A stretch of 64,000 nt of DNA from GCA-2718035 sp964435285 (lineage in GTDB: Bacteria; Bacteroidota; Bacteroidia; Flavobacteriales; TMED113). The stretch spans positions 1 through 64,000 of the forward strand of contig CAYSYA010000001.1 in NCBI GenBank assembly GCA_964435285.1, written 5' to 3'. The position numbers and the translations under genes are program-made. Below are positions 6,312 to 15,587 of the stretch, one piece after another (position 1 is the first letter of the stretch; each line of letters begins with the position of its first letter). The notes under the pieces are model-generated. The model worked only from the letters and a program-made list of their open reading frames with translations. It made no database searches and was not told where the DNA came from.

Positions 6312-6873
6312 GATTAATTATTTTTTCGATTATTAAAGGGTAAAATTGATGTTCAAGTTTTTGCACTCTTTTCGCAAGCAATTTAGGTGAATCATTTTTT
6401 AAAACTAAACATTTGGCTTGAAAAATTATTTTACCGTCATCGTATTTATTATTTACGTAATGAATTGTAATACCACTTTTTTTCTCATTTGCATCTAAAA
6501 CAGCCTTGTGTACATTTAAACCGTACATTCCCTTACCCCCAAATTTTGGTAATAATGATGGATGAATATTAATAATTGACTTTGGAAATGAGCTAATAAA
6601 TTTTTCAGGGATTTTTAATAAAAATCCAGCTAAAACAATAAAATTAATATTGTAATAATTAGTTTTTTTAAAAATATCATCAATACTGCTAATAAAATTA
6701 TCTTTAATAATTAAGGAATCTAATTTCCATTTTTTTGCTATATCGATAATTTTAGCGTTTTGTTTTTCTGAAACTATTAGTTTTATGGATATATTTTTAT
6801 GAGATTTAAAATATTTAATAATATTTTCTGCGTTAGAACCATTACCAGAACCAAAAATTGCAATATTTTTCAT
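6301..6873 (-). CDS. purN: Phosphoribosylglycinamide formyltransferase
   Basis: 190 residues. Adds the formyl group from 10-formyltetrahydrofolate to GAR in de novo purine synthesis. Characteristic segments: IFGSGNGSNAENII at the N-terminus, LAGFLLKIPEKF, the catalytic INIHPSLLPKFGGKGMYG (Asn and His of the family), and ITIHYVNNKYDDGKII with the essential aspartate. First gene of a two-gene unit with rnhA, divergent from acpP. Confidence 0.95.
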   Translation of the reverse strand: MKNIAIFGSGNGSNAENIIKYFKSHKNISIKLIVSEKQNAKIIDIAKKWKLDSLIIKDNFISSIDDIFKKTNYYNINFIVLAGFLLKIPEKFISSFPKSIINIHPSLLPKFGGKGMYGLNVHKAVLDANEKKSGITIHYVNNKYDDGKIIFQAKCLVLKNDSPKLLAKRVQKLEHQFYPLIIEKIINHGN

Positions 6874-6951
6874 TTAACTAAATTATACATTTTGTTGAAA
6901 AGACTGTAAATAAGTACCAAGGATGTTTTCAATATCATTTTAAAAAATATA

Positions 6952-6959
6952 TATATTTG
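6952..6959 (+). promoter_or_regulatory. Probable -7 element for acpP-fabF
   Basis: TATATTTG lies 30 bases before the acpP start and fits TAnnTTTG. TTT stands where a -33 TTG is expected. It lies in the 116-base divergent gap to purN. Confidence 0.5.
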
Positions 6960-6989
6960 AGGCATTAACGAATTAAAAAATATAATATT

Positions 6990-7223
6990 ATGAGTGATAT
7001 ATCATCAAAAGTTAAAGCAATTATTGTAGAAAAGTTAGTAATTGATGAAAGTGAAGTAACTGACACTGCTAGCTTTCAACAAGATTTAGGAGCGGACTCT
7101 TTAGATACAGTAGAGCTAATTATGGAATTTGAGAAAGAATTTAATATTCAAATTTCAGACGAAGATGCTGAAAAAATACAAACAGTTGCTGATGTAGTTA
7201 ATTATATTCAAAACGCTACATAA
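6990..7223 (+). CDS. acpP: Acyl carrier protein
   Basis: 77 residues, strongly acidic. The phosphopantetheine attachment serine is S37 in the motif LGADSLDTVELIMEFE. It carries growing chains in fatty acid synthesis in the cytoplasm. fabF follows after 3 bases, the usual pairing. Confidence 0.97.
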   Translation: MSDISSKVKAIIVEKLVIDESEVTDTASFQQDLGADSLDTVELIMEFEKEFNIQISDEDAEKIQTVADVVNYIQNAT

Positions 7224-7226
7224 ATT

Positions 7227-8474
7227 ATGCTCAAAAGAGTTGTAGTTACAGGAATTGGAGCGTTAACTCCTATTGGGCTCAACGTATCATCCTATTGGGA
7301 TGGATTATGTCAAGCTGTAAGTGGAGCAGCCCCCATTACTAGATTTGATGCATCTAAATTTAAAACAAATTTTGCATGCGAATTAAAAAATTTCAATGCA
7401 CAAGATTATATTGATAGAAAAGAATTAAGAAAATTAGATGACTTTTCTGTATACGCTTTAATCAGTACTGCGGAAGCCATTAAAAATTCTAATATAGACT
7501 TAAATTTATTAGACCTAAGTAGATGCGGCGTCATTTGGGGTTCTGGTATAGGAGGATTAAATACAATGTCATCTGAAATTGAGTCATATGTTTTAGGAAA
7601 CAAAATTCCTAGGTTTAGTCCATTTTTTATTCCTAAGATGATTTCAGATATTGCTGCTGGATTAATTTCAATTAAATATGGATTTAGAGGCCCAAATTTT
7701 TCTACTGTTTCTGCATGCGCATCATCAACTAATTCAATTATAGAAGCTTATCATTATATTAAGTTAGGCAAATCTGATTTAATGATTTCAGGAGGATCTG
7801 AAGCATCTGTAAATGAAGCGGCTTTGGGTGGCTTTAACGCACTTAGAGCGTTATCTACAAGAAATGAAGAACCTTCTAAAGCATCAAGGCCATTTGATTC
7901 AGGAAGAGATGGTTTTGTTTTAGGAGAAGGTTCGGGAACGATTATTCTTGAAGAATATGAACACGCTAAAAAAAGAGGTGCAAATATTTATTGTGAAGTT
8001 AAAGGAACGGGCACTTCTGGAGATGCATATCATTTAACCGCACCTGAACCAAACGGAATAGGAGCTATGCAGGCAATGCAAAATGCAATTAATGAATCAA
8101 ATTTAGATTTAAGTGAAATAGACTATATTAATGTACACGGTACATCAACACCTCTTGGAGATCCAATTGAGATAAATGCAATTAAAGAAGTTTTTAAAGA
8201 AAAAACATATAATTTAAATATAAGCTCAACAAAATCTATGACAGGACATTTATTAGGAGCCGCTGGAGCCATAGAGGCTATTGCCTCTATTTTAGCAATA
8301 AAAAATTCTTGTATCCCTCCAACTATTAATTTAGAACATTTAGATGAGCAGCTAGATCCTAAAATAAATTATACACCTAATAAAATACAGAAAAAGAATG
8401 TAAAAAATGTAATTTCAAATACTTTTGGTTTTGGTGGTCATAATGCTACAGTTTTGTTGGGTGAATTACAGTAA
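7227..8474 (+). CDS. fabF: 3-oxoacyl-[acyl-carrier-protein] synthase II
   Basis: 415 residues, full length. Condenses malonyl-ACP with acyl-ACP during fatty acid elongation. The active site is complete: Cys164 in VSACASSTNS, His in VNVHGTSTPLGD and His in MTGHLLGAAGA, with the C-terminal NTFGFGGHNA loop. Its stop codon shares one base with the next start (TAATG), so translation is probably coupled. In many Flavobacteriia rnc follows; here it does not. Confidence 0.97.
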   Translation: MLKRVVVTGIGALTPIGLNVSSYWDGLCQAVSGAAPITRFDASKFKTNFACELKNFNAQDYIDRKELRKLDDFSVYALISTAEAIKNSNIDLNLLDLSRCGVIWGSGIGGLNTMSSEIESYVLGNKIPRFSPFFIPKMISDIAAGLISIKYGFRGPNFSTVSACASSTNSIIEAYHYIKLGKSDLMISGGSEASVNEAALGGFNALRALSTRNEEPSKASRPFDSGRDGFVLGEGSGTIILEEYEHAKKRGANIYCEVKGTGTSGDAYHLTAPEPNGIGAMQAMQNAINESNLDLSEIDYINVHGTSTPLGDPIEINAIKEVFKEKTYNLNISSTKSMTGHLLGAAGAIEAIASILAIKNSCIPPTINLEHLDEQLDPKINYTPNKIQKKNVKNVISNTFGFGGHNATVLLGELQ

Positions 8475-8935
8475 TGAATAAAAAAAAAAAAATAACTCTT
8501 CCTTTAGATACTGAATTTTCTTTATTTGGTATTCAAACTAATGTTCCTGCATACAAGTTAGTATATTACTTAAATAAAAAAATAAATACATCATTTATGA
8601 GAAATGATGACATTTATTTAATTGAGAATAATTTTAGAATCTACCTTGAAAAATATTCTCATTATGATATTAACAATGAGGAAACTTGGACGCTAGTAAG
8701 TAATGAAAGTAGAAATTATAACACAAAAATCAATAATTTAAGTTTATTTAGAAATTCTACTTATAAATTAATTTATTTAATACCTGAGTATAAAATGTTT
8801 AATTATATTTTAAAAATTGATAACGAATTGCCAAAAAAACATTTTGTTTTAAAATTTAATAACATCGAAGTAGTCAATCTTTTTTCTCAAATTAATAAGA
8901 CTGTATTAAATAGTAAGGATAAATTAATTTTTTAA
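8474..8935 (+). CDS. IPExxxVDY-family protein
   Basis: 153 residues, function unknown. The signature appears as YLIPEYKMFNYILKI (residues about 99-113), a variant of the IPExxxVDY motif that names this Bacteroidota family. The family normally sits between rnc and pyk; here it directly follows fabF and precedes pyk by 3 bases. The first codons contain a run of 13 A (8480-8492), coding for lysines, which is prone to slippage. Confidence 0.75.
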   Translation: MNKKKKITLPLDTEFSLFGIQTNVPAYKLVYYLNKKINTSFMRNDDIYLIENNFRIYLEKYSHYDINNEETWTLVSNESRNYNTKINNLSLFRNSTYKLIYLIPEYKMFNYILKIDNELPKKHFVLKFNNIEVVNLFSQINKTVLNSKDKLIF

Positions 8936-8938
8936 TTA

Positions 8939-10366
8939 ATGCATATAAAGAAGAAAACAAAAATAATTGCAACGATAGGGCCGTCATGTTTTTCTTATGA
9001 GAGAATAAAGAAAATGATTATTGCGGGTGTTAATGTTTGTAGATTAAATTTTTCCCATATAAGTCATGAAGATGCATCAAGGATAATCTCAATAATCAGA
9101 AAAATAAATAATGAAATAGACACTAAAACTGCAATTTTAGGTGATTTACAAGGCCCTAAAATAAGATTGGGAAATGTAAAAAAAAATACAACGCTCAAAT
9201 CAGGTGAGAAAATAAATTTAACAAATCAATATCGGGAAAGTTGTGATAAAATTTTATACATAGATTATAACAAGTTAACTAGTGATTTAAAGTTTAATGA
9301 TATTGTTTTAATTGATGACGGGAAAATTAAATTAAGAGTAAATAAAATAACAAAAGACATAATAACTTGTGATATTATTAACGGAGGAAAGGTGCATTCT
9401 AAAAAAGGTGTGAATTTTCCAAATACGGAACTTACTTTTCAATCGACAACAAAAAAAGATAAAGCAGACTTAAACTTCTTGATTAAAAATAATGTTGATT
9501 GGGTTGCTTTGTCTTTTGTAAGAACATCAAAAGATATAACATCGATTAGAGAATTTCTAAATAAAAAGAAGTCAGATATCAAAATCATTGCTAAAATTGA
9601 AAAACCTGAAGCGGTCAAAAACATAAAATCAATTACAAGATCATCAGATGGAATAATGATAGCAAGAGGAGATTTAGGAATTGAAATTCCTATGCAAAAA
9701 GTTCCAATTGTTCAAAAAAAAATAATTAAACTATGTTTAAATTACTCTAAACCAGTAGTTGTTGCTACTCAGTTAATGGAGGGAATGATAAATAATTCTT
9801 TGACAACCCGTGCGGAAACAAATGATGTTGCTAATGCAGTTTTTGATGGAGCTGATGCATTAATGCTCTCAGGTGAAACAGCAGTTGGGAAGTACCCAGT
9901 AAAAGTTGTTAGAGCTATGACTAAAATTATATTAAGTGTTGAGTTATCTAGTATAAATTTAAGGTCAAAATTAATTTTACCTCAAAAAAAAGCAAATGAA
10001 AGGTATATTTCAGACTCAATTTGTTTTTATGCATCTGAACTTGTTGATCAAGTTCAGTCTAAGGCAATAATTACTTTAACTCATTCTGGATATAATGCAC
10101 AAAAAATCGCTTCAAATAGACCAAATGCATTTATATATGTCTTTACACATAACAAAAAAATTTTAAGTAGTTTAAGTTTATTCTGGGGAATATATGTATT
10201 TTATTATGACAAATTCAATAGTACGGATGATACTATCAGTGATCTGCACGCTTTTCTTAAAAAGAAAAGAATACTAAAAAGTGGTCAGATTGTACTAAAC
10301 ATTGGAAGTATGCCTATTAGAGAAAAGGGAATGACAAATATGCTTAAAGTAGGAAAAATTAAATAA
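8939..10366 (+). CDS. pyk: Pyruvate kinase
   Basis: 475 residues, normal bacterial length. Last step of glycolysis, phosphoenolpyruvate plus ADP to pyruvate plus ATP. Visible: the N-terminal TKIIATIGPSC, the substrate and metal region IIAKIEKPEA followed by MIARGDLGIEIP, and PVVVATQLMEGM with TRAETNDVANAVFDGADA. The C-terminal allosteric-type domain is present (residues about 345-475). Likely the last gene of the acpP operon. Overlaps the convergent pheS by 8 bases. Confidence 0.96.
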   Translation: MHIKKKTKIIATIGPSCFSYERIKKMIIAGVNVCRLNFSHISHEDASRIISIIRKINNEIDTKTAILGDLQGPKIRLGNVKKNTTLKSGEKINLTNQYRESCDKILYIDYNKLTSDLKFNDIVLIDDGKIKLRVNKITKDIITCDIINGGKVHSKKGVNFPNTELTFQSTTKKDKADLNFLIKNNVDWVALSFVRTSKDITSIREFLNKKKSDIKIIAKIEKPEAVKNIKSITRSSDGIMIARGDLGIEIPMQKVPIVQKKIIKLCLNYSKPVVVATQLMEGMINNSLTTRAETNDVANAVFDGADALMLSGETAVGKYPVKVVRAMTKIILSVELSSINLRSKLILPQKKANERYISDSICFYASELVDQVQSKAIITLTHSGYNAQKIASNRPNAFIYVFTHNKKILSSLSLFWGIYVFYYDKFNSTDDTISDLHAFLKKKRILKSGQIVLNIGSMPIREKGMTNMLKVGKIK

Positions 10367-11381
10367 TATGACTAGAACGAAATTGATTTAAAAATCTTAT
10401 GTCGTTTTCATAAAACAATCTAATATCATCAATTTGATAAAGTAGCATAGCAATTCTTTCCACACCCATTCCAAAGGCATAGCCAGAATACTTTTCATCA
10501 TCAATTTTTACATTCTTTAAAACATTAGGGTCTACCATTCCACAACCCATAATTTCCAACCAACCTGTTCCCTTTGTAATTCTTCTGTCAGTTTCAGTTT
10601 TTAACCCCCAGTAAATATCAACCTCAGCGCTTGGTTCAGTAAAAGGAAAGAAAGATGGTCTAAATCTAATTTTTTTATCTTCACCAAATAATCTGTTTAC
10701 AAATTCTTGAATAATTAATTTAAGGTCAGAAAAATTTATATTTTCATCAATAGCTAAGCCCTCAATTTGGTGAAAAAGACAATGTGACCTAGCAGAGACA
10801 TCTTCATTTCTAAATACTCTTCCAGGGGAAATAATTCTAATAGGTGGAGAGTTGTTTTCCATATACCTTATTTGAACAGAAGAAGTATGAGTTCGAAGTA
10901 ATAAATCAGGATTTTTTTTCAGAAAGAATGTATCCTGCATATCTCTAGCTGGATGATTATCTGGCATATTTAATGCAGAAAAGTTGTGCCAATCATCCTC
11001 AATTTCAGGACCAGTTTGTAACTCAAATCCAATTAATTTAAATATTTCAACAATTTTATTTTCAACAATAGTTAGTGGGTGTAATGATCCGTTTTTACTT
11101 ACATTAGATGGCAATGTGAAATCAGATTTTTGCACAGTACTTGTTTCCTTAGGTTTTATTTTTAAGGATTCAATTTTAGAAATTATACAATTTTTTAAAT
11201 CATTAATTAGTAAACCTATTTTCTTTTTTTCTTCAGGTTTAACTTTTTTAAAATCATTAAATAAATTATTTATAACGCCATTTTTAGACATGAATTTTAT
11301 TCTAAAAAACTCAATTTCTTTTACATCACTGGATTTAAAAGAAGATACTTCTTGTTTGTATTTTTCAATTAGTTCCTGCAT
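10359..11381 (-). CDS. pheS: Phenylalanine--tRNA ligase alpha subunit
   Basis: 340 residues, the expected size of the catalytic alpha chain of the (alpha-beta)2 enzyme. The N-terminal coiled-coil that binds tRNA covers about residues 1-85. Class II motif 2 (GRVFRNEDVSARSHCLFHQIEG) and motif 3 (GYAFGMGVERIAML) are intact, as is LLRTHTSSVQ. pheT is not nearby. Convergent with pyk. Confidence 0.96.
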   Translation of the reverse strand: MQELIEKYKQEVSSFKSSDVKEIEFFRIKFMSKNGVINNLFNDFKKVKPEEKKKIGLLINDLKNCIISKIESLKIKPKETSTVQKSDFTLPSNVSKNGSLHPLTIVENKIVEIFKLIGFELQTGPEIEDDWHNFSALNMPDNHPARDMQDTFFLKKNPDLLLRTHTSSVQIRYMENNSPPIRIISPGRVFRNEDVSARSHCLFHQIEGLAIDENINFSDLKLIIQEFVNRLFGEDKKIRFRPSFFPFTEPSAEVDIYWGLKTETDRRITKGTGWLEIMGCGMVDPNVLKNVKIDDEKYSGYAFGMGVERIAMLLYQIDDIRLFYENDIRFLNQFRSSHII

Positions 11382-11445
11382 TTTTTTTATATTTAATAAT
11401 CTTTCTGTTTTTCAAATTTAATTATTTAAGGATAATAAAAATACT

Positions 11446-11820
11446 ATGAAAAGAATATATTTATTTTTGTTAATTGTAATCTCTTTAAATTTTGTTTCTT
11501 GTTACGAAGATCCATTTTATAAGTTAAATGTTTTTGTTGTTGATCAAGAACTAAATGTAGTTGAGGGCGCTGATATTATAATTTCTGTTCAAGATGATTT
11601 AGGAGAAATTGTTGAAGACGCTACGGTTTATCAAACTTCTACAACAAATATTGACGGTTTAGCTAAGTTTGAATTTGAAAATTTAGGTTTTTTTTCTATT
11701 CAAGTACAAAAAATAATTTCTGAACCTAACAATATTATTTGTGGAAACAGTAGTGTTAGTTTGGAAGAAAATACAACTAAAGAAATAACAATATTAGCTA
11801 CTGAGTCCAACTGTAATTAA
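11446..11820 (+). CDS. Small lipoprotein with an Ig-like carboxypeptidase-regulatory-type fold
   Basis: 124 residues. Lipoprotein signal ending LNFVSC, lipidated Cys at about residue 19. The rest reads as one beta-sandwich of the type found in CarboxypepD_reg-like domains: VFVVDQELNVVEGADIII near the front and TNIDGLAKFEFENLGFFSIQV later. Function unknown; probably anchored in the outer membrane. Single gene; its stop shares the palindrome TTAA with the convergent gene at 11817. Confidence 0.65.
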   Translation: MKRIYLFLLIVISLNFVSCYEDPFYKLNVFVVDQELNVVEGADIIISVQDDLGEIVEDATVYQTSTTNIDGLAKFEFENLGFFSIQVQKIISEPNNIICGNSSVSLEENTTKEITILATESNCN

Positions 11821-12164
11821 ATTTTTATTTTTGCCTTTTCAAAATAAATAATTATTGATTTTTTTAGTAGAATTGTTTGCTCTCCTGGTTTCAAATTAGG
11901 TATTTTTTCATTTGTTTTCCAGTGCGGCCATCCATCTTTGTCTCTTCCTTCAAATGAGTAATATCCGTAAATACTTAGTAATCTGCAAATTGCAATATGC
12001 AGTAAATCTATTTTTTCTTGTTTTTTAAAGTTTCGGTAACCCTGTCCTAGTTCGTTTATTCCAATTAGAAATAAGATAGCTTGTAAATCTAATTTTTGAC
12101 CATCACCAAATTGATTACTTATATATTTTACAATGGATTCCCACTTATTTTTTTCTTTATTCAT
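11817..12164 (-). CDS. Conserved Bacteroidota protein of unknown function
   Basis: 115 residues, soluble and helical. I recognise it as a small protein conserved in the phylum (pattern: FGDGQKLDLQAILFLIGINE, then LLHIAICRLLSIYGYY and GWPHW near the C-terminus), but no function is known to me. It overlaps the end of pgk by 8 bases, so the two are co-transcribed and perhaps translationally coupled. Confidence 0.7.
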   Translation of the reverse strand: MNKEKNKWESIVKYISNQFGDGQKLDLQAILFLIGINELGQGYRNFKKQEKIDLLHIAICRLLSIYGYYSFEGRDKDGWPHWKTNEKIPNLKPGEQTILLKKSIIIYFEKAKIKI

Positions 12165-13374
12165 TTACTAATGCTTTTATTGCTGGTAAATTAGGGTCTT
12201 GTAAAAATGCTAGCATTGCACCACCCCCACTTGACAAAAAGTCAAATTTTAATTTTCCTGAATTATTTTTTTTATAATTATCAATTGCAGATATGGTATC
12301 TCCTCCGCCTACTAATGAATACGATCCTGATTCAGTTGCATTAGAAATTGCTAACATTATTTGATCAGTTCCATTTTTAAATTTTTTCTTTTCAAACATC
12401 CCCATTGGTCCATTCCAAATAATTGTTTGAGATTTAAATATAACTTCTTTAAAATTAACACAAGATTTATGTCCAATATCCAAACCCATTTCATTATCTG
12501 GTAAATTATTGATATGTCTTATAGATGTAATTTTGTCATCAATTTCCTTAACACTAATAACATCTTCAGGAAGGTGAATTTTACATTTATATTTTTTAGC
12601 ATTTTTAAATATTTCAGAGACTCGTTCAATTTGATTAGGCTCATATAAAGATAATCCGATATTACCTTTTAGATACTTAATGAATGTAAATGCCATAGCT
12701 CCTCCAATGATAATATCATCACAGTGATGAATAAGTTTATTAATTAAATTCACTTTAGTACTAACTTTAGCCCCCCCAATAATTGCTAATTTTTTTTTCT
12801 TAGATTTCACTGTTTTATATATTTCTTTCATTTCTTTTTGAAGAAGAAGCCCTGGCAACTTATTTTTTTTAAAAAGAGTAGGTATTTTAAGAACGGATGA
12901 ATCTTGTCTATGGCATACAGCAAAAGCATCATTGATAAAGAAATCTAAATTTGATGAAATTTTTTTTGCAAAATTTATAGAAGATGATTGTTCTCCTTCT
13001 TCAAACCTAAGATTTTCAAGTAATAATATTTCACCTTGTTTTATTTTTTTTTTCATTTTAGTTAACTCTTTTTCTTCGAAAGATTGACAAAAATGAATTT
13101 TTTTATTAGAGAAAAATTTTATCTTTTTTAAGTGGTCTCTGATAATTTTCAAAGTTAATTTAGAATCATATCCTTTAGGTCTACCTAGGTGAGATATTAG
13201 TACAATTGCATTTTTTTTTTCCAATAATAACTTTAATGTGGGAATTGAAAGTAAAATTCTAGAATCGTTAATAACTTTGTCTTTATGAATAGGTACATTA
13301 AAGTCAACTCGAACTAAAACTTTAGAGTTCTTTGGAAAGAGGTTTTTATTATTTTGTAATAATGATTCAATCAT
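12157..13374 (-). CDS. pgk: Phosphoglycerate kinase
   Basis: 405 residues from the ATG at 13374. Another in-frame ATG lies 36 bases upstream (13410, 417 residues), but family members begin about 15 residues before the VLVRVDFNVP strand, which favours 13374. Glycolytic enzyme making ATP from 1,3-bisphosphoglycerate. Seen: RVDFNVP, ISHLGRPKG, LLLENLRFEEGE, the hinge and nucleotide motifs AIIGGAKVSTK and IWNGPMGMFE, and the C-terminal GGGDTISAI and SSGGGAMLAFL. Confidence 0.94.
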   Translation of the reverse strand: MIESLLQNNKNLFPKNSKVLVRVDFNVPIHKDKVINDSRILLSIPTLKLLLEKKNAIVLISHLGRPKGYDSKLTLKIIRDHLKKIKFFSNKKIHFCQSFEEKELTKMKKKIKQGEILLLENLRFEEGEQSSSINFAKKISSNLDFFINDAFAVCHRQDSSVLKIPTLFKKNKLPGLLLQKEMKEIYKTVKSKKKKLAIIGGAKVSTKVNLINKLIHHCDDIIIGGAMAFTFIKYLKGNIGLSLYEPNQIERVSEIFKNAKKYKCKIHLPEDVISVKEIDDKITSIRHINNLPDNEMGLDIGHKSCVNFKEVIFKSQTIIWNGPMGMFEKKKFKNGTDQIMLAISNATESGSYSLVGGGDTISAIDNYKKNNSGKLKFDFLSSGGGAMLAFLQDPNLPAIKALVNE

Positions 13375-13460
13375 AAGATTAAGAATTAACTTATTACTAA
13401 ATTTAATCATTTATATTATATAATTAACTGACTTAATTAGTGATTTCGTAAATTAGCCTA

Positions 13461-14519
13461 GTGTTATTTAATAATTTAAAATCAAATAAAAAAAATCATA
13501 ATGCTCTCATTGCGGGAGTTAATAACAAGACTATACCCCACGCTCAATTATTTTATGGCCCTTCAAAAACAAAAAAATTATATACTGCTTTAGCATATAT
13601 TCAGTACATTTTTTGTTTAAATAAAAATTCAAAAGATAGTTGTGGAGTTTGTTCTAATTGTGTAAAAAATCAGTTATTAATTCACCCGGATGTTCATTTT
13701 GTTATTCCAGTTTGTTCGTCACCAAAGAATCAAAAACCAATAAGTACTGATTATTTAGAAATTTGGAAAAAAGAAGTTTTAAACAACCATTCGATTAACA
13801 TAGAAAATTGGACTGACGTAATTTCAAATGGAAAAAAAACTCTTTCTATTTATGTCCAGGAAATACAAGAAATTGAAAAAAAAATAAATATTAAATCATA
13901 TCAAGGTGATTATAAAGTAGTACTAATATGGAATGCAAATAAATTAAACGTTCAAGCATCAAATAAATTATTAAAGAGTCTAGAGGAGCCTCCCAATAAA
14001 ACACTATTTATTTTAATTTCTGATTTGAAACAAGATTTAATTGGCACAATTTATTCAAGATTATTACCTATAAAGTTTATTGAAGAGGAGGCAACCAATA
14101 ACGTTTTATTAGATGAAGAAAAAGACACCTCCTTTTCTAATTGGTTTGTTGAGTGGGTGAGGCTATGTTTTCAAGCAAATAAAAAAAATAAAATTTCTGA
14201 ATTAATTGATTTAACAGAAAAATTTTCATCAATGAACAGGAATAAACAAGTTCAATTTTTGAATTATGTTATTGAAAATTTTAGAAAAACTTTCTTACAT
14301 AGTTACAATTTGAGTGAAAAAATTCCTCTTGAAATTAATCATGAAAATTTTTCTATTAAAAATTTCGCCGCATTTGTTCATAGTGAAAATATTTTTTTAA
14401 TATTCAAACAACTTGAAAAAAGTATATATTTAATAAATAGAAACGCAAACTCTAAATTACTATTTTTAGATCTCTCTTTGATTTTATCAAAATTAATATA
14501 TAAAAAAAACAATATTTGA
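13461..14519 (+). CDS. holB: DNA polymerase III subunit delta'
   Basis: 352 residues from a GTG start, which matches the usual MLF beginning of this family in the phylum. Part of the clamp loader. The nucleotide-binding loop is degenerate (YGPSKTKK in place of GPPGxGKT), as expected for delta' which does not hydrolyse ATP. Zinc-binding cysteines are at CGVCSNC with one cysteine before it. The sensor-type SLEEPPNKTLFILISD segment is present. ricT follows after one base. Confidence 0.88.
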   Translation: MLFNNLKSNKKNHNALIAGVNNKTIPHAQLFYGPSKTKKLYTALAYIQYIFCLNKNSKDSCGVCSNCVKNQLLIHPDVHFVIPVCSSPKNQKPISTDYLEIWKKEVLNNHSINIENWTDVISNGKKTLSIYVQEIQEIEKKINIKSYQGDYKVVLIWNANKLNVQASNKLLKSLEEPPNKTLFILISDLKQDLIGTIYSRLLPIKFIEEEATNNVLLDEEKDTSFSNWFVEWVRLCFQANKKNKISELIDLTEKFSSMNRNKQVQFLNYVIENFRKTFLHSYNLSEKIPLEINHENFSIKNFAAFVHSENIFLIFKQLEKSIYLINRNANSKLLFLDLSLILSKLIYKKNNI

Positions 14520-14520
14520 T

Positions 14521-15585
14521 ATGGGTTGTAACGGTTGTAATTCATCAAATGTTCCAAACGGTTGTAAAAATAATGGTTATTGTTTAACTCAAAGATGTAA
14601 TCAGAAAACTACATTAGACTTACTTGCTAATATCCACGATAGAAGTAATAAAAAAAATAATAAATCTGTAGAAGTTTCATTCAAAAATGGAAGAAAATCA
14701 TTTTATAAATCTAATAACTTAGATCTAAAAATTGGACAAAAAGTTGTAGTTGAGGCTGAAAATGGATTTGATATTGGTATGATATCTTTAAAGGGTGAGT
14801 TGGTAACTATACAAATGAAGTTATATAAACAAAAAGAAACAAATTTCAAAATAATAAGAGTTGCAAGTGAAAAAGATATCAATGTATGGCTAAAATTCAT
14901 AAAAGAGGAAGAAAAGATTTTATTAAAATCTAGGTCTATAATTAAAACACTTAAATTAAATATGAAGATAAGTGATATTGAATATCAGGCAGATGGTCAA
15001 AAAATCAACTTTTATTATTTGGCAAACAAAAGAGTAGATTTTAGAGAACTCATTAAGATTTTAGCAAAAGAATTTAAGTCTAGGATTCAAATGGTTCAAA
15101 TTGGTAGTAGACAAGAGTCAGCAAAGATTGGAGGGATTGGGGATTGTGGAAGAGAACTTTGCTGTTCAACCTGGATTAAAGATTTCAGAGCTGTTAATAT
15201 TTCTGCTGCCAGATATCAACAATTGTCTATAAACCCTGAAAAATTAACGGGAAAATGTGGTAAATTAAAATGTTGTTTAAATTATGAATTAGATTCGTAT
15301 TTACAAGAATTAAAAAAATTTCCTGATTTTAAATTAAAATTAATATCGGATGAGGGAAAATGGATCTTTCAAAAAGCAGATATTTTTTCTAATAAGTTAT
15401 ATTATTACTTGGATGGAAACTTTAATAATCAAATTGAACTTGATTTAAAAATTGTAAATGAAGTTATTAATTCAAACAAACAAGGAATAAAGATTTCAAT
15501 ATCTTCTATTTTGAAAACAAAAAAAAATCAAAATCAGGTTGAAATTCATGACAAAATAGATAGATTTGATAACATCCAAATTTAA
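14521..15585 (+). CDS. ricT: PSP1-domain protein RicT (YaaT family)
   Basis: 354 residues. The N-terminus is rich in cysteine (MGCNGCNSSNVPNGCKNNGYC), and a second group (CGRELCCSTW, CGKLKCCLNYE) lies at about residues 206-260 in the PSP1 domain. In Bacillus RicT is a subunit of an iron-sulfur protein complex acting in RNA processing and competence. In Flavobacteriia it stands between holB and gldH, as here, which supports the call. Partner genes ricA and ricF are not visible. Confidence 0.85.
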   Translation: MGCNGCNSSNVPNGCKNNGYCLTQRCNQKTTLDLLANIHDRSNKKNNKSVEVSFKNGRKSFYKSNNLDLKIGQKVVVEAENGFDIGMISLKGELVTIQMKLYKQKETNFKIIRVASEKDINVWLKFIKEEEKILLKSRSIIKTLKLNMKISDIEYQADGQKINFYYLANKRVDFRELIKILAKEFKSRIQMVQIGSRQESAKIGGIGDCGRELCCSTWIKDFRAVNISAARYQQLSINPEKLTGKCGKLKCCLNYELDSYLQELKKFPDFKLKLISDEGKWIFQKADIFSNKLYYYLDGNFNNQIELDLKIVNEVINSNKQGIKISISSILKTKKNQNQVEIHDKIDRFDNIQI

Positions 15586-15587
15586 CC

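Noticed and set aside
4904..6976. The 14-base string ATTAACGAATTAAA occurs before both the PfkB-family kinase gene and acpP
   Set aside because: In DNA this AT-rich many such matches are expected by chance over 64 kb, and the two copies lie on different sides of the promoter elements.
10984..11421. A 145-codon plus-strand frame opposite pheS
   Set aside because: pheS is unmistakable on the other strand; the antisense frame has no recognisable motif and no promoter.
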